Assembly (NCBI RefSeq): GCF_028369105.1
Contig: NZ_JAQNDO010000001.1
Span: 1,426,001-1,490,000 of the forward strand
Direction: 5' to 3'
DNA: 64,000 nt
DNA from: Polyangium mundeleinium
Lineage (GTDB): Bacteria > Myxococcota_A > Polyangia > Polyangiales > Polyangiaceae
Part shown: positions 33,241 through 43,300 of the stretch, piece after piece
How positions within the stretch are numbered: position 1 is the stretch's first letter
Layout: each line of letters opens with the position of its first letter
Notes under the pieces: generated by a model
Seen by the model: the letters and a program-made list of their open reading frames with translations, nothing else
Database searches by the model: none
What the model was told of the DNA's origin: nothing
Position numbers and translations under genes: made by a program

Positions 33241-33474
33241 TCACGGGATGAGCAGCTCGCGCTCCGTGCCGTCGGTGCTGCGCAGGATGATCCTCTCCCG
33301 GCCGTTTCGGATCGCCGCGAGCAGCACGTCGTACAGGGCCACGGCTCTCTTCACCACTTCGGTGATCGTGCCGGCCTCGCTCATCGCACGCATCTGATCG
33401 AGCCTGCCACGAAGGCGCTCGGGAAGTTCCAAGTTGAGCCGGACCTTAGGTTCTTCGCTTGCATGCCGTGACAA
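33241..33474 (-). CDS. Ribbon-helix-helix-like regulator
   Basis: The 77-residue product has the RHH order strand-helix-helix: KVRLNLELPERLRGRLDQMR, then AGTITEVVKRAVALYDVLLA, and a C-terminal strand pair (ERIILRSTDGTERELLIP). Size and fold fit an antitoxin or small transcription factor; no toxin gene is adjacent. It lies 62 bases downstream of the XRE gene in the same direction. Confidence 0.65.
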   Translation of the reverse strand: MSRHASEEPKVRLNLELPERLRGRLDQMRAMSEAGTITEVVKRAVALYDVLLAAIRNGRERIILRSTDGTERELLIP

Positions 33475-33536
33475 CCGATCATCCCCATCTGCCGTCGAGG
33501 CTCGTCCTGGTTTCCTGCCAAGTCCGACTCGCTATT

Positions 33537-33908
33537 CTACGTACGACGAGTCCCACGCGAAGGGCGAGGCTCCTCTGCCCGTGGGCTCTGCGAGGCGGAC
33601 ACCCGTTCGCAGAGCTGCGCGAGCTCTTCCGCGCTCATGCTGCCGATCTGCTCGACAACTGCCTCGAGCTCACTTTCCTCGGGGAACAGCACAAGGAACA
33701 TCGGCGTCAAGTCGAGCGCGCGTGCGATGCGATCGAGGGTGGCGACGTTGATCGCGACATACCCGCGCTCGATGAGCGACAGGTGGCTCGCGACGACGCC
33801 GGTCTTCCTTCTGAGGTGCTCGAGCGACATCCCTTGTGCGAGGCGCAGATCCCTGATCCGATGACCTAGTTTGAGAGCAAACGGATCCGGCTCGTGTCGG
33901 CGGCCCAT
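33537..33908 (-). CDS. XRE-family regulator
   Basis: The ATG at 33908 follows the upstream stop after one base (TGA-C-ATG). The 123-residue protein has KLGHRIRDLRLAQGMSLEHL, then VVASHLSLIERGYVAINVAT and LDRIARALDLTPMFLVLFPE, a complete XRE domain. A helical tail follows (EEELAQLCERVSASQ-type). It is the last gene of a three-gene unit with two winged-helix-like proteins. Confidence 0.85.
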   Translation of the reverse strand: MGRRHEPDPFALKLGHRIRDLRLAQGMSLEHLRRKTGVVASHLSLIERGYVAINVATLDRIARALDLTPMFLVLFPEESELEAVVEQIGSMSAEELAQLCERVSASQSPRAEEPRPSRGTRRT

Positions 33909-33909
33909 G

Positions 33910-34443
33910 TCAGGGCTCCCGCCGTCCGCGTGCCTCCGGAGCGGTACAGAAGTAGAGCAAGCCCCGCTTCGGATCATGGATGCCCGCGGCACGCTCGACG
34001 AAGAGCGCGAGTAGCGGAGCGGCGACGAGCCGGACGCGCCCTTCGCGCTCGGCGTGAAGTAGAGCCGCCTCGAACGCCGCGCGTGGAACTTGAACAAGGG
34101 CCCCGCGGAGGATCGGCTGCGGCACGCCCTGCGTGTTCTTGTAGGCCGGATGCAGCCGGCCCATCGCCGCGAGGATCGCGCTCACGACGGCCGGATCTGG
34201 GCCTGCGTCACGCGCGGCGAGGGTGCGCTGCGCGTACAGCAGGACGTCGGCGAGCTCGGGGATGCGGAGCTGCCGGAGGACATCGTTCACCTCCTCGATC
34301 GGCGTGCGATGACGTCGTCGAGGCTCGACGGGTGAGAGCGCAGGCGGGGAAGGTCGGATCGTCGAGCGCGGGTTTGTCGAGATGGGCGCGGCCTGCGCAT
34401 CGGGGCCGCCCGGCGTACGTGTGGAGACGCGCTCGCCGCTCAA
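33910..34443 (-). CDS. Winged-helix-like small protein
   Basis: The 177-residue protein has a disordered Pro-rich start, then EEVNDVLRQLRIPELADVLL, PAVVSAILAAMGRLHPAYKN and ILRGALVQVPRAAFEAALLH, ending in a short strand-turn part. The last block (R-x-A-F-E-A-A-L-L-H-A-E-R-E-G-R-V) has the form of a wHTH recognition helix followed by a wing. It overlaps the upstream gene by four bases. No family name. Confidence 0.55.
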   Translation of the reverse strand: MSGERVSTRTPGGPDAQAAPISTNPRSTIRPSPPALSPVEPRRRHRTPIEEVNDVLRQLRIPELADVLLYAQRTLAARDAGPDPAVVSAILAAMGRLHPAYKNTQGVPQPILRGALVQVPRAAFEAALLHAEREGRVRLVAAPLLALFVERAAGIHDPKRGLLYFCTAPEARGRREP

Positions 34444-35180
34444 GACGCTCTCCTCGCTTGTGCAACGGGAGCGACGCGCTCGAGCAGCCCACGCGTTGCA
34501 TGCTCGATCCCGGCAGCAACTTGTCGTGTCCCGGAGATTGGACCCGCAGGACGAAGTACAACCTGGCCTTGCTCTTCGAGATGAAGGAGCGCTTGGTCCA
34601 CTGCGGATCGTGCGATCCCGAGGAGCTTGCCGCGCAGAACAGCAAGGCCGACCGTCCCGTCTTCGTCAGGGCGCATGTACATGAGCGCGTAGATGATCTG
34701 CGCCTCGACGTGCCCCTCCGGCCCCGCGAGCCTAGCTGCGGCGATGTGCTCGATGAGCTTCGCCGTCGCCTCGAGCTCGTGCGACTCGAAGCTCCAGAGC
34801 AACGTGTGCACCTCGTCGACAACGGCGCGTCGCCCTGGGGACAGAGACGAGACCAGCGTGGGGACGGGCCTGCGCGCCGCCTTGTGCGCGGACATGTGCA
34901 CGTGCGATGTCGACGCAGAGGCCGCCGGACGCGCAGGTGCAGGGGCCGGCCCCGGAGCAGCGACAACCGCTGCTACAGGGCGGTGCCGCCAGAAGGACAA
35001 GACGCCGATCAGCACGCGCCACCATGAGGGCCTCACCGGGATCGACGTGGCGGGGACAGGAGGCGCGGGCGCCGCCGGCCGCACGAAGAACGCCGTGGGG
35101 GCGTTGTCGTCCTCTTCGTGGCTCGCAGCCGGGCGCGTCAGCACGCGCGTGGCAGCTTCGTCTTCTTCCTCGTCGGCCAT
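34440..35180 (-). CDS. Winged-helix-like protein with membrane-anchor-like segment
   Basis: ATG at 35180 (MADEEEDEAATRVL), 246 residues. An acidic, proline/alanine-rich half includes WWRVLIGVLSFWRHRPVAAV, which could be a short membrane or interfacial segment. The C-terminal domain (VVDEVHTLLWSFESHELEAT, LRGKLLGIARSAVDQALLHL, then EEQGQVVLRPAG) mirrors the wHTH-like block of the next gene. It is the first gene of the unit. Possibly a pair of paralogues that heterodimerise under XRE control (inference). Confidence 0.55.
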   Translation of the reverse strand: MADEEEDEAATRVLTRPAASHEEDDNAPTAFFVRPAAPAPPVPATSIPVRPSWWRVLIGVLSFWRHRPVAAVVAAPGPAPAPARPAASASTSHVHMSAHKAARRPVPTLVSSLSPGRRAVVDEVHTLLWSFESHELEATAKLIEHIAAARLAGPEGHVEAQIIYALMYMRPDEDGTVGLAVLRGKLLGIARSAVDQALLHLEEQGQVVLRPAGPISGTRQVAAGIEHATRGLLERVAPVAQARRAS

Positions 35181-35596
35181 GTACCCCTCCGAGCGCACGA
35201 ATGCCGTCTGCGGTCTGAAAAGCCGCGAAGCCCCTGTCGTCGGCTCTACGACGTCGACTCAGGACGCCGCAGCCGACAGCGGATGAAGATCAGAGCGATG
35301 ATCGCCCGGAGGCGGGCGCGGAACCTGGGCTAGCGAATGCGAGCCGTGTCCCGCGACCTCCTTCGAGCGAATATCACCATCCCCAGGCGACCGCGGTGGT
35401 ATGCCTCGACGAACGCACCCCAATGCGCGCCCTGCACCGCGGCCGTCTGCGGATGATGATGATTCGCGAGGACAAACGCGTCCGCATGCCGGCGCTCATG
35501 GCCGGGCTCAGAAGCCGCATGTCCCTTACTCTCTAAACACGAGCCAACTCAGGCGACCCGTCCAAGGAAAGTGCACGCCCCCGTGCAAGAGGCTGG
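35181..35596. other. Intergenic stretch, no gene seen
   Basis: No frame with convincing codon use. It holds the promoter region of the wHTH-XRE unit, which reads away to the left, and the 3' flank of the sigma-factor gene. No clear hairpin with a T-run was found. Confidence 0.4.
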
Positions 35597-36838
35597 TCAG
35601 GGCGTGTCGTCGCTCTTCTGCTCGATCTGCCGCAGGCCCTCGAGCGCCGCGGCGATGTACTTGTTTCGGACCCCCGCGTGATGACTGCTCCGGTAGTCCC
35701 GTTCATGCTGTCGCAGCGTGGAGAGCGCCTCGGCGAACTGCCTGCGCGAGAGCATCTCCCGAGCTTGTTCGAGGTTTGTCGTCTCCGGGTCGTTGAGGGG
35801 CACGGCGGCGGGCGCGGCCCGCGGGGGCGTGATGACAACCACGGCGGGGCTCGGTCCGGGGGCGGGCGGAAGCGAACCGTGAGAGGAGCTCCCACCACGC
35901 CCGCTCTCGTCGACCACGACGGAGAGCACCATCGGCACCGCATGCCGCGCAGCAGGCGACTCGTCGTGGGGCCAGAGCGCGACCGCGCCACCCCCGCCCA
36001 GGGCGCCGACGCCGACCAGGAAGAGCGGGTGCTTGATGATGCGCTCGAGCACCGCCTTCGCAGTGGCGCGAGCGGCAGGCCCAGAGCCCCGAGGCGCGAT
36101 CATCTGGATGAGCCGCTTGCCCGAAGCCGGCGGTTCGGAAGGCGGCGGGCTCGGCGGCAGGGCGGGAGGAAGCGCATCGTCGAAGCCGAGCTCGCGGGCG
36201 ACGCCGCGCCAGACTTCGTGCCGCGCCTTCTCGATGAAGTCGGGCGTGAGGTCCTCGGGGTGGAAGACGGTATCGAGACCGAAGGGCAGCAGCATGAACG
36301 GCGTGAAGTCCCGGCCGAACAGCTTCTTCACCCTGCGCCGGAAGACGTCCTTGGCCTCGACGAGCCTGGCCTGCGCGGTATTGCGCGAGACCCCGAGCGC
36401 CGCGGCGATCTTCGGCAGCGACTCTCCGTTGAACTCTGCCCTGACCAGCACATCGACGAGCTGCGCGTCCATGGTCTGGAGCACGCGTTTGACGACCTGA
36501 TCGAGCTCATGATGCTCGAAGCGCTCGTGTGGGTTCTCGTCGCTGGGCACGTCCACGCCGACGTCTGCCTCGGGGGTCTCGAAGCGGTGACGGTAGAGGC
36601 GATAGTGCTCCGCCGCCTGCTGATCGCAGATCATCTTGAGCCAGTCCTCGACCCCCGCGGACGGGACCTTGTCGAAGTTCTTGTAGACCTTCACGAAGAC
36701 GAGCTGCGCGAGGTCGTTAACATCCGCCTGGCGCACGCCCATCCGAGCGAGGATCCCCAGAACGGTCAGGAGGTACGTCGCGTAGAAGCGGAGAAAGGCG
36801 TCGCTCGCATGATGCAGGAACGGGAGGAGGAGCCCCAT
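35597..36838 (-). CDS. ECF-type sigma factor with transmembrane and repeat tail
   Basis: The ATG at 36838 gives 413 residues. Sigma region 2 is at about 10-70 (GVRQADVNDLAQLVFVKVYK). Region 4 is at about 115-175 (VLVRAEFNGESLPKIAAALG, then VSRNTAQARLVEAKDVFRRR). A proline-rich linker leads to one hydrophobic helix at about 271-290 (LFLVGVGALGGGGAVALWP). A 120-residue C-terminal part ends with a TPR-like unit (EMLSRRQFAEALSTLRQHER, then YIAAALEGLRQ). A sigma factor joined to a membrane segment and a presumably extracytoplasmic tail could sense the envelope directly. It follows the outer-membrane protein gene by 69 bases in the same direction. Confidence 0.8.
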   Translation of the reverse strand: MGLLLPFLHHASDAFLRFYATYLLTVLGILARMGVRQADVNDLAQLVFVKVYKNFDKVPSAGVEDWLKMICDQQAAEHYRLYRHRFETPEADVGVDVPSDENPHERFEHHELDQVVKRVLQTMDAQLVDVLVRAEFNGESLPKIAAALGVSRNTAQARLVEAKDVFRRRVKKLFGRDFTPFMLLPFGLDTVFHPEDLTPDFIEKARHEVWRGVARELGFDDALPPALPPSPPPSEPPASGKRLIQMIAPRGSGPAARATAKAVLERIIKHPLFLVGVGALGGGGAVALWPHDESPAARHAVPMVLSVVVDESGRGGSSSHGSLPPAPGPSPAVVVITPPRAAPAAVPLNDPETTNLEQAREMLSRRQFAEALSTLRQHERDYRSSHHAGVRNKYIAAALEGLRQIEQKSDDTP

Positions 36839-36907
36839 ACAGACAAACACGCGCCGAGACGGGGGACCCGTCCAATAAATCGTACGGCTTCCTGCTCGAA
36901 GGCGACT

Positions 36908-37984
36908 TCACCGGATGTCGAAGGGAACAACCAGGCCGACCCGGACCGCGCCGGTGAGACGAGGAGAGCGCCAGAGCTCCTCGCCATCGACGACGAACCT
37001 ACGCTGACGAGCCGCGTAGGCCATGTCCCCGTGGAGCTGGAGGCCCACGAAGCGAGCGAGCCGGAACTCGCCGCCGAGCCGCGCGCCGAGGTCAATGACA
37101 AGGTCATCCTCCTCGTGTATGAGCTTGAATTTCTGCACATCGAGTGAAAGCTGCGCCACGTCTCCGAAGACGCAGGCGCGGACGAAGACGCGGGCAGTAA
37201 GGAGCTCATGGCGTCCGCATGCCAGCGCGGTCAGACCCACCCGTCGCGCCTCTACGTCGAGCTTCGTCGGTAAAGCCCAAGCCCGATCGTACTGCCCTTC
37301 GACACCGATGGAGACCCACCGCCACCGCGCCTCGATGCCCGTCGCGAGGCTCAGGGCGGTTTCGGAGGCACTCCACCAGGCAGCCCCCATGTTCGCGTAG
37401 ATGGCAAGCTGCGGCAGCCCTGCCAGGGGCGGCGGGGTCTTCGGTGCCGAGAGGCCTGCGGCGGGTTGAAGCGGCTCGACGCGAGCAGGCGTCGAGGGAG
37501 CTGGGGGCGGAACGGCTGATGAAGACGCGGAGGGCGCGGGCGTCGCCGACGAGTTCGACGCCGCCGGTGCCGCGGGTGGGATCGTCAGTGGGTCGATGAT
37601 GTCGCGCAGGTAGAAGACGGTGCGATCGGCGAGCTGGTCACAGCGCCAAGATTCCGCGTACGTAACATGGTTGGCGACAACCTCACCGTTCTCGTCGCGG
37701 GCCTCGATGTGCGCCTCGATCCGCTGCGGATTGAGCACCAACTTCACGGAGATGGAGCGCGGCGCGTCATCGGTGAAGGGGTCGTGGCCCTTGAGCTTCG
37801 TGGCGAGGGCGGCCTTGATATAGCTCCTGTCCGGGCAGTTCTTCGGGGCGTCAGGGCCGGGGGTGTAGTCGAGGCGCCACGGCAGCACCTCGGGCGACTG
37901 CGCCGTCGCCTCCGAGGCGCCACAGAGCAGGGCCGCGACGAGCAAAAAGCGCGCCCTGAAAGGGCGTAAAGAGGCGTCCCGCAT
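36908..37984 (-). CDS. Secreted outer-membrane-like protein
   Basis: ATG at 37984, 358 residues. A signal peptide (FRARFLLVAALLCGASEATA) ends at an AxA site. A periplasmic domain (about 35-165, YIKAALATKLKGHDPFTDDA) has strands and two or more cysteines. A Pro/Ala/Ser linker follows, then about 150 residues of alternating strands (LAIYANMGAAWWSASETALS, then VGLQLHGDMAYAARQRRFVV), ending VGLVVPFDIR with a penultimate pattern like a small beta-barrel. Similar proteins are widespread in myxobacteria beside sigma factors. It is probably the first gene of a unit with the membrane-linked sigma factor. Confidence 0.65.
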   Translation of the reverse strand: MRDASLRPFRARFLLVAALLCGASEATAQSPEVLPWRLDYTPGPDAPKNCPDRSYIKAALATKLKGHDPFTDDAPRSISVKLVLNPQRIEAHIEARDENGEVVANHVTYAESWRCDQLADRTVFYLRDIIDPLTIPPAAPAASNSSATPAPSASSSAVPPPAPSTPARVEPLQPAAGLSAPKTPPPLAGLPQLAIYANMGAAWWSASETALSLATGIEARWRWVSIGVEGQYDRAWALPTKLDVEARRVGLTALACGRHELLTARVFVRACVFGDVAQLSLDVQKFKLIHEEDDLVIDLGARLGGEFRLARFVGLQLHGDMAYAARQRRFVVDGEELWRSPRLTGAVRVGLVVPFDIR

Positions 37985-38135
37985 GACCCGAAAGAGCAGG
38001 TTTGTCCCCACCGCAGAGCATGCCCGTGGGGCGCGCGAGGCGCAAGCGTTCGTGGAACGCGACGGCGTCCGCGTTGGTTTGTCCGTCAGGTCCGAACGTT
38101 GACCGTGCCTGGTTTCGGAGGCTAGCCTTTGTGGC

Positions 38136-39317
38136 ATGCGCGCGTTCAGGATCCTCGCCTGGTACCTCGGCGTGTTGGTCGCCTTCGGGGTCGCTGCATG
38201 TGGCTTCGCGACGAGCGAGTACGTGTCCGTTTGTTACAACGACGCGCAGGAGGAGGTCCCCTGCTGCGGCCCGGCAGGGGAGAAGTACGCGTGCCCGCCT
38301 GATTCAGGCGATGATGCTGACGTAGATGCCGGCGACGATGTCGATGCCAGCGACGATGATGGAGGCCCAGAAGCGGGCCCAGACGCGTCTTCGCTGGTCT
38401 GCCCTGGGCAGTGCGTGCCTTCGGGCGGCGGCGGCTGGGGCGACACCCCGTCGTTCGTCTGGATGGGCAAGGAGACGGACCCGCCGGCTCCGCCGCTGCC
38501 CGGTATGGCCTGGGTGACGTGGGTCGATGTTGTGTTCGCTGAGCCTGTTTGTCCGGTCTGCTCATGCGCGCCGCCGGATGTCGGCTGCACGATGCCGAGT
38601 TCGTGGGCCGCCAACTCGACCGCTTGTCAAGACCTACCTTCGCCCTATATCACGCCCTTTGACGCGCCGATCGGCTGGGACGGATCATGCACGGCGGCAA
38701 ACCCGATCCCGGGAGGTGCGATGTGCGAGGGCGGGCCTTGTGTCCGCTCGTTGAGCGTGGAGCCGCCCGTCGTGGCGCCATGCGTGGCCGAGCCGGCCAT
38801 CCCGCCCGAGGGCCAGCCCTTGCCCCCGCCCGTGCGAACGAAGGTCATCGAGTACTCGCCCGCGCAGATCGGGGCCTGCGAGGGCGGGATCGACCGCTGC
38901 GTCATGAAGACCCCGCCAGGCTACCGGCTCTGCCTCGTGGCCTATGGGCCTCTGGCCGCGCAGACCTGTCCCGAGGCGTGGCCAGAGCGGCACGACGGCT
39001 GGAAAAACGTGGCGGAGCAGCGATTCTGCTCGGCGTGTTCCTGCGGACCTCCCGAGGGAGGCTTCTGCGAGGTGCGGGTTGAGGCGTTCGCCGATGATGC
39101 GTGCGGCAACGAGCGGGGCAGCCTCGTGCTCACGTCGAGCGAGGGGGGCAAGTGTGTCGATCTGACTAGCGGCACCGCGCTCGCAGGGAAGACAGCCGAG
39201 GTCCTCTCCAGCGGCCCTGGTACTTGCCAGCCAAACGGCGGCGAGATCATCGGCGAGCCGTTGACTGAGGTGCCCGTGACCTACTGCTGCGTCCCGGAGC
39301 TGGTCCCGCCGCCGTGA
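38136..39317 (+). CDS. Cysteine-rich lipoprotein
   Basis: ATG at 38136, 393 residues. The lipobox is in VLVAFGVAACGFATSEY. The mature N-terminus has an aspartate-rich low-complexity stretch (DSGDDADVDAGDDVDASDDD). The rest contains about 24 cysteines in pairs (CPVCSCAPPDVGCTMPSS, FCSACSCGPPEGGFCEVRVE), suggesting a disulfide-rich surface protein. It is divergent from the sigma/OMP unit and shares its promoter region. Function unknown; this style of lipoprotein is typical of Polyangiales. Confidence 0.75.
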   Translation: MRAFRILAWYLGVLVAFGVAACGFATSEYVSVCYNDAQEEVPCCGPAGEKYACPPDSGDDADVDAGDDVDASDDDGGPEAGPDASSLVCPGQCVPSGGGGWGDTPSFVWMGKETDPPAPPLPGMAWVTWVDVVFAEPVCPVCSCAPPDVGCTMPSSWAANSTACQDLPSPYITPFDAPIGWDGSCTAANPIPGGAMCEGGPCVRSLSVEPPVVAPCVAEPAIPPEGQPLPPPVRTKVIEYSPAQIGACEGGIDRCVMKTPPGYRLCLVAYGPLAAQTCPEAWPERHDGWKNVAEQRFCSACSCGPPEGGFCEVRVEAFADDACGNERGSLVLTSSEGGKCVDLTSGTALAGKTAEVLSSGPGTCQPNGGEIIGEPLTEVPVTYCCVPELVPPP

Positions 39318-39341
39318 TGGCCACCGCGCCGGTGCAGGTCA

Positions 39342-40184
39342 TCACGTGCAGAGGCCGTTGAGGCAAACCTCGGAAGCGCAGGCAGCGTTTTCCGTGCAGG
39401 GCTGGCCGAAGTCCAACGCGCAGCGCCCGTTTCCGTCGCAGACGTGGTCCCCGGCACAGGTCACGTCGGGATTGACAGCGTTGTCTCCGTCGTACGTCCC
39501 ATAAGGGCGAGGTATGCATTCACCAGTATCGAATCCGCAATTGTAACAGAGAGGGCACGGTTTCGCGCAGCAGAGACCGAGTTCACATGCACCGCTCGCG
39601 CAATCGGCGTTCGTCTTGCAGAACGGGCCGAAGCAAACGGGGCAGTGTCCGTAAGCCTTGCCGCAGTCGATGCCGGTCTCGTCTCCGTTCTGGATCCCGT
39701 CATTGCACCTGGCGCACAGGCCCTCCCAGCAGTAGCCCCCGGGGCAGCCTGCATCCACGTTGCACGTCCCCGGGCACAGCGGACACGACCCGCCGCAGTC
39801 GACGTCGGTCTCGTCCCCGTTCTTCACGCCGTCATCGCACCGCGAGCACACGTTCCCGGCCTCGCAGGTATGCCCCGGCGTGCAGTCCGCGTCCTGCAGG
39901 CACCCAATGCAAGTGCCCGCGCCGTCGCACACGCCGGGGCACTTCTCGCCGTCGACGCAGGGTTCGATCCGGCAGCGGAAGCCCACGCGCTCGTTGAAGC
40001 TGCGACAGGTGCCGTCGCAGATCCAGCCCGTGCACATGGGCGGCCTGCCGCACTCGACGCCCGTCGTACATGGGCAGCCCTCGCCCCCGTCCTTGCACGC
40101 AGGGTCGTTGCACGCCGACAGGGTGACGAAGGCCGGGACAAGAAGCGCGAACGTGAGCGCGACGACGACGCGGCGCAGGATCAT
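39342..40184 (-). CDS. Lipoprotein with Cys-rich NGDETDVDCGG repeats
   Basis: ATG at 40184, 280 residues, with signal and lipobox in FALLVPAFVTLSAC. The mature protein is built of short disulfide modules, including CDDGVKNGDETDVDCGGSCP and CNDGIQNGDETGIDCGK, the repeat widespread in myxobacterial surface proteins, plus CNVDAGCPGGYC-type knots. It converges on the preceding lipoprotein gene. It probably sits on the cell surface; no enzymatic motif was seen. Confidence 0.8.
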   Translation of the reverse strand: MILRRVVVALTFALLVPAFVTLSACNDPACKDGGEGCPCTTGVECGRPPMCTGWICDGTCRSFNERVGFRCRIEPCVDGEKCPGVCDGAGTCIGCLQDADCTPGHTCEAGNVCSRCDDGVKNGDETDVDCGGSCPLCPGTCNVDAGCPGGYCWEGLCARCNDGIQNGDETGIDCGKAYGHCPVCFGPFCKTNADCASGACELGLCCAKPCPLCYNCGFDTGECIPRPYGTYDGDNAVNPDVTCAGDHVCDGNGRCALDFGQPCTENAACASEVCLNGLCT

Positions 40185-40372
40185 GGCGACAGCCTCCTGG
40201 GTTCCGTCATGCCCCCAAGGCTCCGTCATGTCGAGAGGGGCGCAGCACGCGCAGTTCGCGACGGCGTAGACCACCTCGCGCATCCCGCGCGCCGACCAGG
40301 GGTGCCGCGCCAAGAACTTGGCCCGTTGGGTGCGCCTGTGGCAGGCCCGCTAGACCACGCGGAAGGGGGCGC

Positions 40373-43300
40373 ATGCCGGCGGCGGCCAAATGGGGGGATC
40401 TGGTTCTCGGGATCGACATCCACATGGTGGTCGTGCCGGGCTCGCCGAACCCCTGGCCGCTCCCGCACCCCTTCATCGGCATCGTCTTCGACCCCCTGGG
40501 CGCGGCGCTTTCGGCCGTGCTCGGCGGGGGCCCCGTGCTCGTCAACGGCATGCCCGCCGCGACCGTGGCTACCGACGTCCTCGGCCTCTCCCACGCCCCG
40601 ATGCCCCCGGGCACGACGTTCGCGCCGAACGATGTCCCCGACAACGCGGGCACGTTCGTCACCGGGAGCAAGACCGTGTACTTCGGCGGCCTGTCCGCGG
40701 GGCGCGCGGGCTCGCTCGTCTCGAGCTGCAACTTCCCGATCAACGTGCCCACCTCGTCGTGCATCGCGCCCCCCTCGGGACCGCCCGTAGACGTCGGCGG
40801 CCCGGACGCCTTCGACGCCACGGCATTGATCATGCGGGGAATGCGCACGAAGTGGTTCTCCAACAAGATCCATAGCGCGTTCCGGATCAAGCCGCGCTCG
40901 CGGATGAGCAAGCTGGTCTGTTTTCTGACCGGACATCCGGTGGATGTCATGACCGGCGAGGTCCTCACGGACGCAGTGGACTTCGAGCTCCCGGGGCCAC
41001 TCCCTTTTGTCTTCGAGCGCAACTACTACAGCGGCGACGAGACCGCGGGCGCGCTTGGCCCGGCCTGGCATCACCCGCTCGAGGCGAGCGTCGACGAGAG
41101 CCCGCTACGCGGCCACCGGTTGAGCCTCGATGTGCGGCTGCCCGATGGGCGCGTGGCGCGGCATCTGGACCTCGCCGTGGGCGCTTCCGAGTGGCGGGAC
41201 CAAGACCGATACACGTTGGCGCGTGACGAGGCAGGGTACACGCTCACTTTCTGGGACGGCACGAGCTACCGGTTCGAGCCGGCCGAGGGGGCGACCGTGA
41301 CGCACCCGCTCGCGAAGATCAGCGATCGGTGCGGCAATGCGATCACGCTGCGCTATCGGGATGGGCGGCTGCACGACGGGACGGATAGTGCAGGTCGCCA
41401 CCTTCGCTTCGTCATGAGGGGCAGCCGCCTTGTCGCAGTTCGAGTGCGGCGTCCCGAGAGCGGTGGCGATACATGGCACACGCTCGTTCGGTATTCGTAC
41501 AACGAAGAAGGTTATCTCGTGGCGGCCGAGGACGCCGCTGGGCACTCGTTCCGATATGCATACAAGGGCGGCGTGCTCATTCAGGAGACGAACCGCAACG
41601 GCCTCTCTTTCTACTTCGAGTACGACTGGTACGCGCCGGGCGGCTACTGCGTGCACACGTGGGGGGACGGCAAGATCTACGAGCGGAAGATCACGTACCA
41701 CAAGGAGCAGTTCGCCACGGTCGTGGAAGACGGGCGCGGTGGACGCACAGCGTATTTCGGTAACGGCGACGGTCTCGTGGAGCGTGAGATCGACCCGATG
41801 GGAGTCGAGCGACGCTACGAATGGGGCGACGGTTTTCGCAAGGTCGCCGAGATTGATGGGCTCGGCCGCCGGACGGAATGGGCGTATGACGCACGCGGAA
41901 ACCGGACCGTCGAGCGCGATGCGCTGGGGCACGAGACGCGGTGGGCTTACAACGCGTTGAATCTGCCCGTGGAGATGGTCGACGCGACTGGGGCGGCGTG
42001 GCGCTGGGCGTACGACCATCGGGGCAAGCTCGTGCGGGAGGTGGATCCGATCGGGGGCGAGAGCCGATTCAAGTACGACCGGCGGGGGCTCCTCTTGTCC
42101 GTCGAGGACCCCCTGGGACGCAATGTGCAGCTCGAGCACGACGGCCAGGGCAATTGCATCGCGGTGATGACGCCTGGAGGTGCCGTCAGCCGGTACGAGT
42201 TCGACGACCTGGGGCGGGTGATCAAGGCGGTCGACGCCCGCGGTGTGCAGGTGCGGCTGGAACATGATGTGTGCGGCCGCGTGGTACGCGTGGAGCGCTC
42301 GGACGGAGCCTTCATTCGCGTGAAGCGGGACGCCGAGGGAAACGTGATCGAGCGCGAGGATGAAGCGCGGCGAGTGTGGCGCTATGCGTACCGTGGCATC
42401 AACAAGCTCGAAAAGCAGGTCGACCCCGAAGGCGGGATCGTGCAGATCTCCTATGACAGCGACGAGGCCCTTGTCGCCCTGACGAACGAGCGCGGAGAGG
42501 TTTACCGCTACGAGCGAGACCGCGCGGGGCGCGTGGTCAAGGAAGTCGGCTTCGACGGTCGCACCCTGGCCTGCCTGTACGATCGGGTGGGGCACACGAA
42601 GCGCGTGACCACCGGCGGTGGCAAGCACATCTCGCTCGAGCGCGACGCGCTGGGCCGCCTGATCAAGCTGCGGATGCCGGGGCCGATCTTGCCGGGCGCG
42701 GTGCTGCCCTCGGTCCAGGAGTTCGAGTTCGCCTACGACGCGAGGGGCGAGCTCGTGCGTGCGAGGAATGCCGCATCCGACGTGACCTTCGTGCGCGATG
42801 CCCTCGGGCGTGTGGTGGAGGAGCGCGCGGGAGATGTCATCGTCGAGAGCCGCTACAACGCCGCGGGAGAGCGGGTGCTCTTGCGGACGAGCCTCGGGCA
42901 CGAAGCGCACTTCGGCTTCGATCAGTGGGGTACGCTTGAACAAGTATCGTTCGGTCACAGCCAGCGGTTCGGCGACTTCACGCCGGAGTCGCTGCGTGAG
43001 GGCGGTCCGCGGGTGCGTGCGCCGTGGAAGTCGGCCATCACGCGGGACCGTGTGGGCGATGAGGTCGCGCGGCAGCTACCCGGCGAGGTGACGAGTCACT
43101 GGGACTGGGATCATGTTGGCAGGCCGGCGGTTCGCACGATGGAGGCGCCGGAAGTCGCCCTGGAGCTCGGCTATCGCTGGAAGTCCGACGAGGAGCTCGA
43201 GGCGCTCGTGATGGGCAAGGGGCGTGAGGTCGTCTTCGGGCACGATCGACGGGGGCATCTCATCTGGTCGGTGATGCCCGGGGGGCGGACTGAACATCAG

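Noticed and set aside
41105-42958. 617-codon minus-strand frame opposite the RHS gene
   Set aside because: It is the mirror of GC-rich YD-repeat codons on the plus strand. It has no ribosome-binding site and no domain, while the plus strand has clear RHS motifs throughout.
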